NCBI GenBank assembly: GCA_033002965.1
Contig: JAURVB010013317.1
Span: 44,755-108,754 of the forward strand
Reading direction: 5' to 3'
DNA: 64,000 bases
Source of the DNA: Piper betle
Taxonomy: Eukaryota > Streptophyta > Magnoliopsida > Piperales > Piperaceae
Positions 59,642-64,000 of this stretch are shown here, in pieces; position 1 is the first letter of the stretch; each line of letters opens with the position of its first letter. Position numbers and translations under genes: made by a program. The notes beneath the pieces are model-generated. The model ran no database searches, was not told the DNA's origin, and saw only the letters and a program-made list of their open reading frames with translations.

Positions 59642-62600
59642 ATGGCAGGCACTCGTAGACAGTCAAACCGAGCTACTCCGCCCAATGCGAACACTGAGAA
59701 TGTATTGACTCAGATCCTGCGGCCACACAGGGACAGGTACAGGCTTCAGAAAATATAAATTCTGTGGTTCAAAATATTGTTCAGCGGTTACTGGGAGTGG
59801 TAGCAGGGCATGGAGCCTCAAACTCGGCAGTGGGTCCCAGAATCACCCTAGATGGTGGTCAGGGGAGTGCCCAAGGGTGGGCAGGGTTAGTAGCCCCGGG
59901 CGAGCAAGGGGTGCATCCAAACCCAGTGCCACCGGTAGTCCGACAAGTGGTGCCGCCAGAGGTTGATGATAGTGAACGCTACAGTGTGGAAAAATTCAGG
60001 AAGATTGGAGCTGAGGTATTTATTGGAGGGATCGATCCAATAAAGGCGGAGAGATGGATTGACATTACCGAAAAGCATTTTGGGCTTTGTCTGTGCCCCA
60101 CCACCATCAAGTAAGGTTGGCAACATGCATGCTTCAGGAGGAAACATCTTACTGGTGGAAATCAATGGAAAAAAAAACCACATTCCATTGACGTCAAGTT
60201 GTTTGGTGAGGGTTGTAAAGCCTTGTTGGCTAACTTAGTTGACTTTGAGTCAAAACCCAAAGAGTTGTCCATGATTCCTGTGGTAGCGGAGTTTCCTAAT
60301 GTATTCCCAAACAAACTTCCAGGGTTACCTCCTAAGTGGGCACTAGAATTCGCCATTGACCTAGCACCTGGAATAACACCAATTTCTAAAGCACCATACC
60401 ACATGGCTCCAGCAGAACTCAAGGAGTTAAAGAGTCAACTAGAAGAGTTGTTGCAAGTAGGCTTCATCAGACCAAGTACTTCACCGTGGGGAGCCCCTGT
60501 TCTTTTTGTGAAGAAGAAAGATGGATCACTTTGGCTGTGTATTGACTATCAAAAAATCAATCAAGTGACAGTTAAGAATTGGTACCCCTTACTGAGGATT
60601 GATGACTTGTTTGAGAAGCTAAAAATAGCTAGAATATTTTTAATATAGACTTGTGGTCTGGTTATCACCAGCTGCGAGTAAAGGAGTCAGACATACAGAA
60701 AATGGCTTTCCGAACTCGGTATGGACATTATGAGTTTCTGGTTATGCATTTTGGTTTAACAAATGCACCAGAGGCCTTTATGTCACTCATGAACACAGTC
60801 CTCTACGAATATTTGGACAAGTTTATCATTGTGTTTGTGGACAACATTCTGGTTTATTCAAGTAATGAAGAAGAGCTGTGATGCAACTATCCATTACCCT
60901 TCAAGTGTTGAAGGAGAATCAGCTGTTCGCCAAGCTCTCAAAGTGCAACTTCTGGCTGAAGGAGGTAAATTTCCTTGGTCATATAATCTCAAAAGCCAAA
61001 GTTGCAGTGGATTCATCAAAAGTGAAAGCAATCACTGATTGGCCACAACCCAAGTTAGTCATTGACATCAGAAGTTTTCTTGGTTTAGCGGGTTACTACA
61101 GGAAATTCATTAAAGACTTCTCCTTACTGGCATCGCCAATGACTAAACTCACAAGGAAGGGCGTCAAGTTCGAATGGAGTAGTAAGTGTGAGGAAAGTTT
61201 TTGGTCTCTAAAGAAGAGTAACAACTGCACCAGTCTTGGCACTGCCAAATGGTAATAAAGGATTCGTAGTCTTCAGTGATGCTTCCATGTTGGGTTTAGG
61301 ATGTGTCCTTATGCAGGGAGGTAAAGTGGTGGCCTATGACTCTTGTCTGTTGAAAATTCATGAGCAAAATTATGCAACCCATGACTTGGAATGGGTAGCA
61401 GTAGTTTTTTCACTGAAGATTTGGAGACACTACTTGTATGGAGCCTAGTTCGAAGTCTTTACTGACCATCAGAATTTGAAGTATATCTTCACCTAAAAGG
61501 ACCTTAACCTTCGACAGAGGCGGTGGATAGACTATTTGAAGGACTACGACTTCCAAATCTTATATCAGCCAGGGAAAGCAAATGTGGTAGCCGACGCGTT
61601 AATTCGGAAGGACAAGGTGGACAAAGGTCAGCAGCTAGCTAGACTTTCGGCCATGTCAGCAGAAGTGGTGGCTATCAATCCTGTGGAACAACTAATAGGG
61701 TTATTGGCAAATCTAGTTATTTTCAATGATTTGGTCGATCGGGTTAAGCTAGCATAAATGGGTGATGAGGAGCTAAATGAAATGTTGGACAAGACTCCTA
61801 ACATTGTAGCTGATTCCAATAGTGTGATCAGATTTAGAGGAAGGTTGTGTGTACCCAAGGATGATGCACTCAGGCGAAATATCTTGGAAGAGGCTTATCG
61901 CTCAAAGTTCTTGATACACCCTAGAGTTACTAAAATGTATTAGGATTTAAAGCGAATCTACTGGTGGATTGGGATGAAGAGGGATATTGTAGATTTTGTC
62001 TCCAAGTGTCAGACTTGCCAATAGATCAAAGCCCAACATCAATTACTTGGGGGACTATTACAACCTTTAGAAATACCAACCTAGAAATGGGAGTGTGTCA
62101 CATTAGACTTTATTGCAAAGCTCCCAAGGACTCAGAAGAAGCATGACTCCAGATGGGTGGTTGTGGACCGTTTGACCAAGGCAGCTCATTTCATCCCGAC
62201 AAAATCAAGAAGGACGGTGGAATACCTAGTAGAATTGTATGTTAATAACATTGTCAGGCTGCATGGGATTCCAAAAGAGATAGTCTCTGACAGAGATCCC
62301 CTATTCACTTCACATTTTTGGGAAGTTTTCCAAAAAGCTATGGGGACCCAAATCAAGCTAAGTACAACATATCATCTTCAAACTAATGGTTAGAGTGAAA
62401 GGACCATTCAAACTTTGGAGGATTTGTTAAGAGCTTGCATTCTTGACTGGGAAGGAGATTGGGAGAAACACTTAGCCTTGGCTGAATTCACCTATAATAA
62501 CTCTTACCAGGCCAGTATAAGGATGGAACCATTTGAAGCCTTATACGGTAGGCCCTGCCGATCACCATCATGCTGGTTGGAGTCTACCGAAGTGGTTATA

Positions 62601-63149
62601 GTCGGGCCAGAGATGGTGAGGGAAGTAACTGAAATGGTGAAACTCATTCAGTAAAGGCTTAAGGTAACGTAGGATCGACAAAAGAGTTATGCTGATACTC
62701 GAAGGAAGGACCTAGAGTTCCAAGTTGGGGAGTTTGTGTACCTAAAGACATCTCCTAGGAAGGGGGTGATCAGATTTAGAACATTAGGGAAGTTGAAACC
62801 AAGATTCATAGGACCGTTCCCAATTCTGGATCGAGTCAAAAATTGTGCATATAGATTAGCATTACCACCAAGCCTAATTGGAGTACATAATGTTTTCCAT
62901 GTATCAATGCTAAAGAAATATGTACGAGACGAAGATCATATAATCTCAACTTTTAAAGACTTAGAATTACAACCAAATTTAACATACGAGGAAAAGCCGA
63001 TTTGCATTTTGGCAATGGAAGTTAAGACACTCAAGAACAAGGAAATCCATTTGGTAAAGGTATTGTGGAGAAATCAGGGATTAGAGGAAGCTACCTGGGA
63101 GACTGATCAAGAGATGGAAAAGAAATACCCAAGCCTATTTGTGGTATAA
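59642..63149 (+). pseudogene. Decayed Ty3/gypsy chromovirus gag-pol (Tekay/Del-like) with chromodomain
   Basis: The order is gag N-terminus (59642, MAGTRRQSNRAT) and gag body (AERWIDITEKHFG, about 60040), a deletion near 60180 that removes late gag, zinc knuckle and protease, then reverse transcriptase (about 60200-61000), RNase H (about 61236-61610), integrase (about 61860-62600), the GPY/F module (about 62720-62810) and a C-terminal chromodomain (about 62930-63140). Lesions include a frameshift near 60645, the RT active site reading FVDNIL instead of FVDDIL, a stop at 61446 and another within 61494-61496, a stop in place of a codon after KMY (61941), and a TAG within the integrase QTNG-SERT motif (62391). 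The last frame (62736-63149) is intact. Gene order RT-RH-IN and the chromodomain place it in the chromoviruses. It cannot move on its own. Confidence 0.9.
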
Positions 63150-63214
63150 GATTCTTATGATTGTAGTAGCATGCACCGATACCGAATAAATAATTAATTC
63201 TTAGTTTCTGTTGG

Positions 63215-63259
63215 CCGTTATAATATTTTGGGGACGAAATATTTCTAAGTTGGGGAGAT
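63215..63259 (+). promoter_or_regulatory. Polypurine tract region of the gypsy element
   Basis: The text TTGGGGACGAAAT and then AAGTTGGGGAGAT ends at the TG of the 3' LTR (63260). A near-duplicate, CGAGGACGAAAATTT with AAGCTGGTGAGAT, lies 160 bases further on inside the LTR. Confidence 0.7.
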
Positions 63260-64000
63260 TGTACAAACTGTGGAAAAAAAATGTGAAGATATTTAAATTA
63301 ACTTCCATAGAGCTATACTTACTCATAAAGAAAGACATGCCTAAGATAGGATAATGAATGAGTAATTTTCTCAGTATACCCTATTATATTTTCGAGGACG
63401 AAAATTTCCAAGCTGGTGAGATTGTAAAACCATGAAAATAATTAGGTTATTTTATTGAGGGTTTTTTAAATCTTAAAATGAATCAATTATTTAATTAAAT
63501 TAATTCTTGGAAATCAATATTTTGTTAATTATAACCCATTCATAGTTTTTGACCTTTCGTTATCACACAAATATAGTTATGAGTAATTATGTTATTTTCT
63601 ATAAAATTTAATATAGTGACTTCTAAAATTCAACACATATTTATAAAATTTAATATAATGACTTCTAGAATTCCACACATATTCTTCTATATAAAGGAAA
63701 ATTGTGTTGTTAAATGAAACATCATCTGGATAGGTTGTGAGCACATTTGACAAATAAAGGGGAAGACTTTAGGATTATTGTGATAGTTGCGGGTTCTTCA
63801 CCAAATTTTCAGGTCTGTATAATTATTTAAAATGTTGTATTTTTCTTTGTGGACAACCTGGTCAGCCTAAGCTCAGATTCGACCACCATGCACCGAGTGC
63901 AATCAGGGTCAAGGAATTGACTCAGTCCGACACGGGATACGCTCTTCATAATCCAAAAATGAACATGTCAGAAAGGACCTGACAGCCCATAATACAATAA
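63260..64000 (+). mobile_element. 3' LTR of the gypsy element, cut by the window edge
   Basis: It starts TGTACAAACTGTGG and follows the 5' LTR base for base with occasional differences until the window ends at the start of the minisatellite. The 3' target duplication is outside the window. Confidence 0.88.

Overview
The window is nuclear DNA from a flowering plant. The evidence is intron-split genes with GT-AG borders that encode plant-type proteins, and a background dominated by plant LTR retrotransposons (Ty3/gypsy chromovirus, Ty1/copia, TRIM), hAT-like MITEs and a tRNA-derived SINE-like repeat. The GC-rich first exon of one gene and of the GT47 pseudogene would suit a monocot or early-diverging angiosperm, but the species cannot be fixed from sequence alone.

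Layout. 1-910: a GC-rich foldback (inverted repeat), two short hairpins, a TA microsatellite and a SINE-like repeat. 965-2475: an intronless MUR3-type GT47 glycosyltransferase pseudogene. 3949-7364 (+): a seven-exon PGRL1/PGRL2-type chloroplast membrane protein gene with a hAT-like MITE in intron 5. 8656-10748 (-): a four-exon RAB5IF/Rab5-interacting family gene, convergent with the previous one. 11.1-45.6 kb: about 34 kb of nested repeats. These include a family of long (2.3-3.3 kb) LTR-like units in both orientations, one carrying a tandem TRIM array, a head-to-tail LTR pair with no internal domain, and a decayed copia element at 35966-41379. 45843-50839 (+): a ten-exon oxysterol-binding-protein-related (ORP3-type) gene. 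53188-55443: a solo LTR-like unit with perfect 5-bp target duplications. 55565-56965: a copia gag relic. 57855-64000: a decayed chromodomain Ty3/gypsy element whose 3' LTR runs off the window.

The three cellular genes do not form a pathway: one belongs to the chloroplast electron-transport family, one to ER or membrane insertion, and one to lipid transfer. From memory, the same three families sit side by side in Arabidopsis as At5g59400, At5g59410 and At5g59420. The window therefore looks like an ancient gene neighbourhood opened up by about 34 kb of retrotransposons. Two of the three genes carry an apparent 1-nt frame problem in exon 1, which may be assembly error.

I found no convincing new enzymatic or defence system. 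The most unusual structures are the TRIM array (six 154-bp LTRs, five 157-bp internal segments, one target duplication, and signs of a three-unit higher-order repeat), the internal-domain-less LTR pair, the gypsy LTR with a second PPT and LTR start inside it, and the long GC-rich foldback at the left edge.
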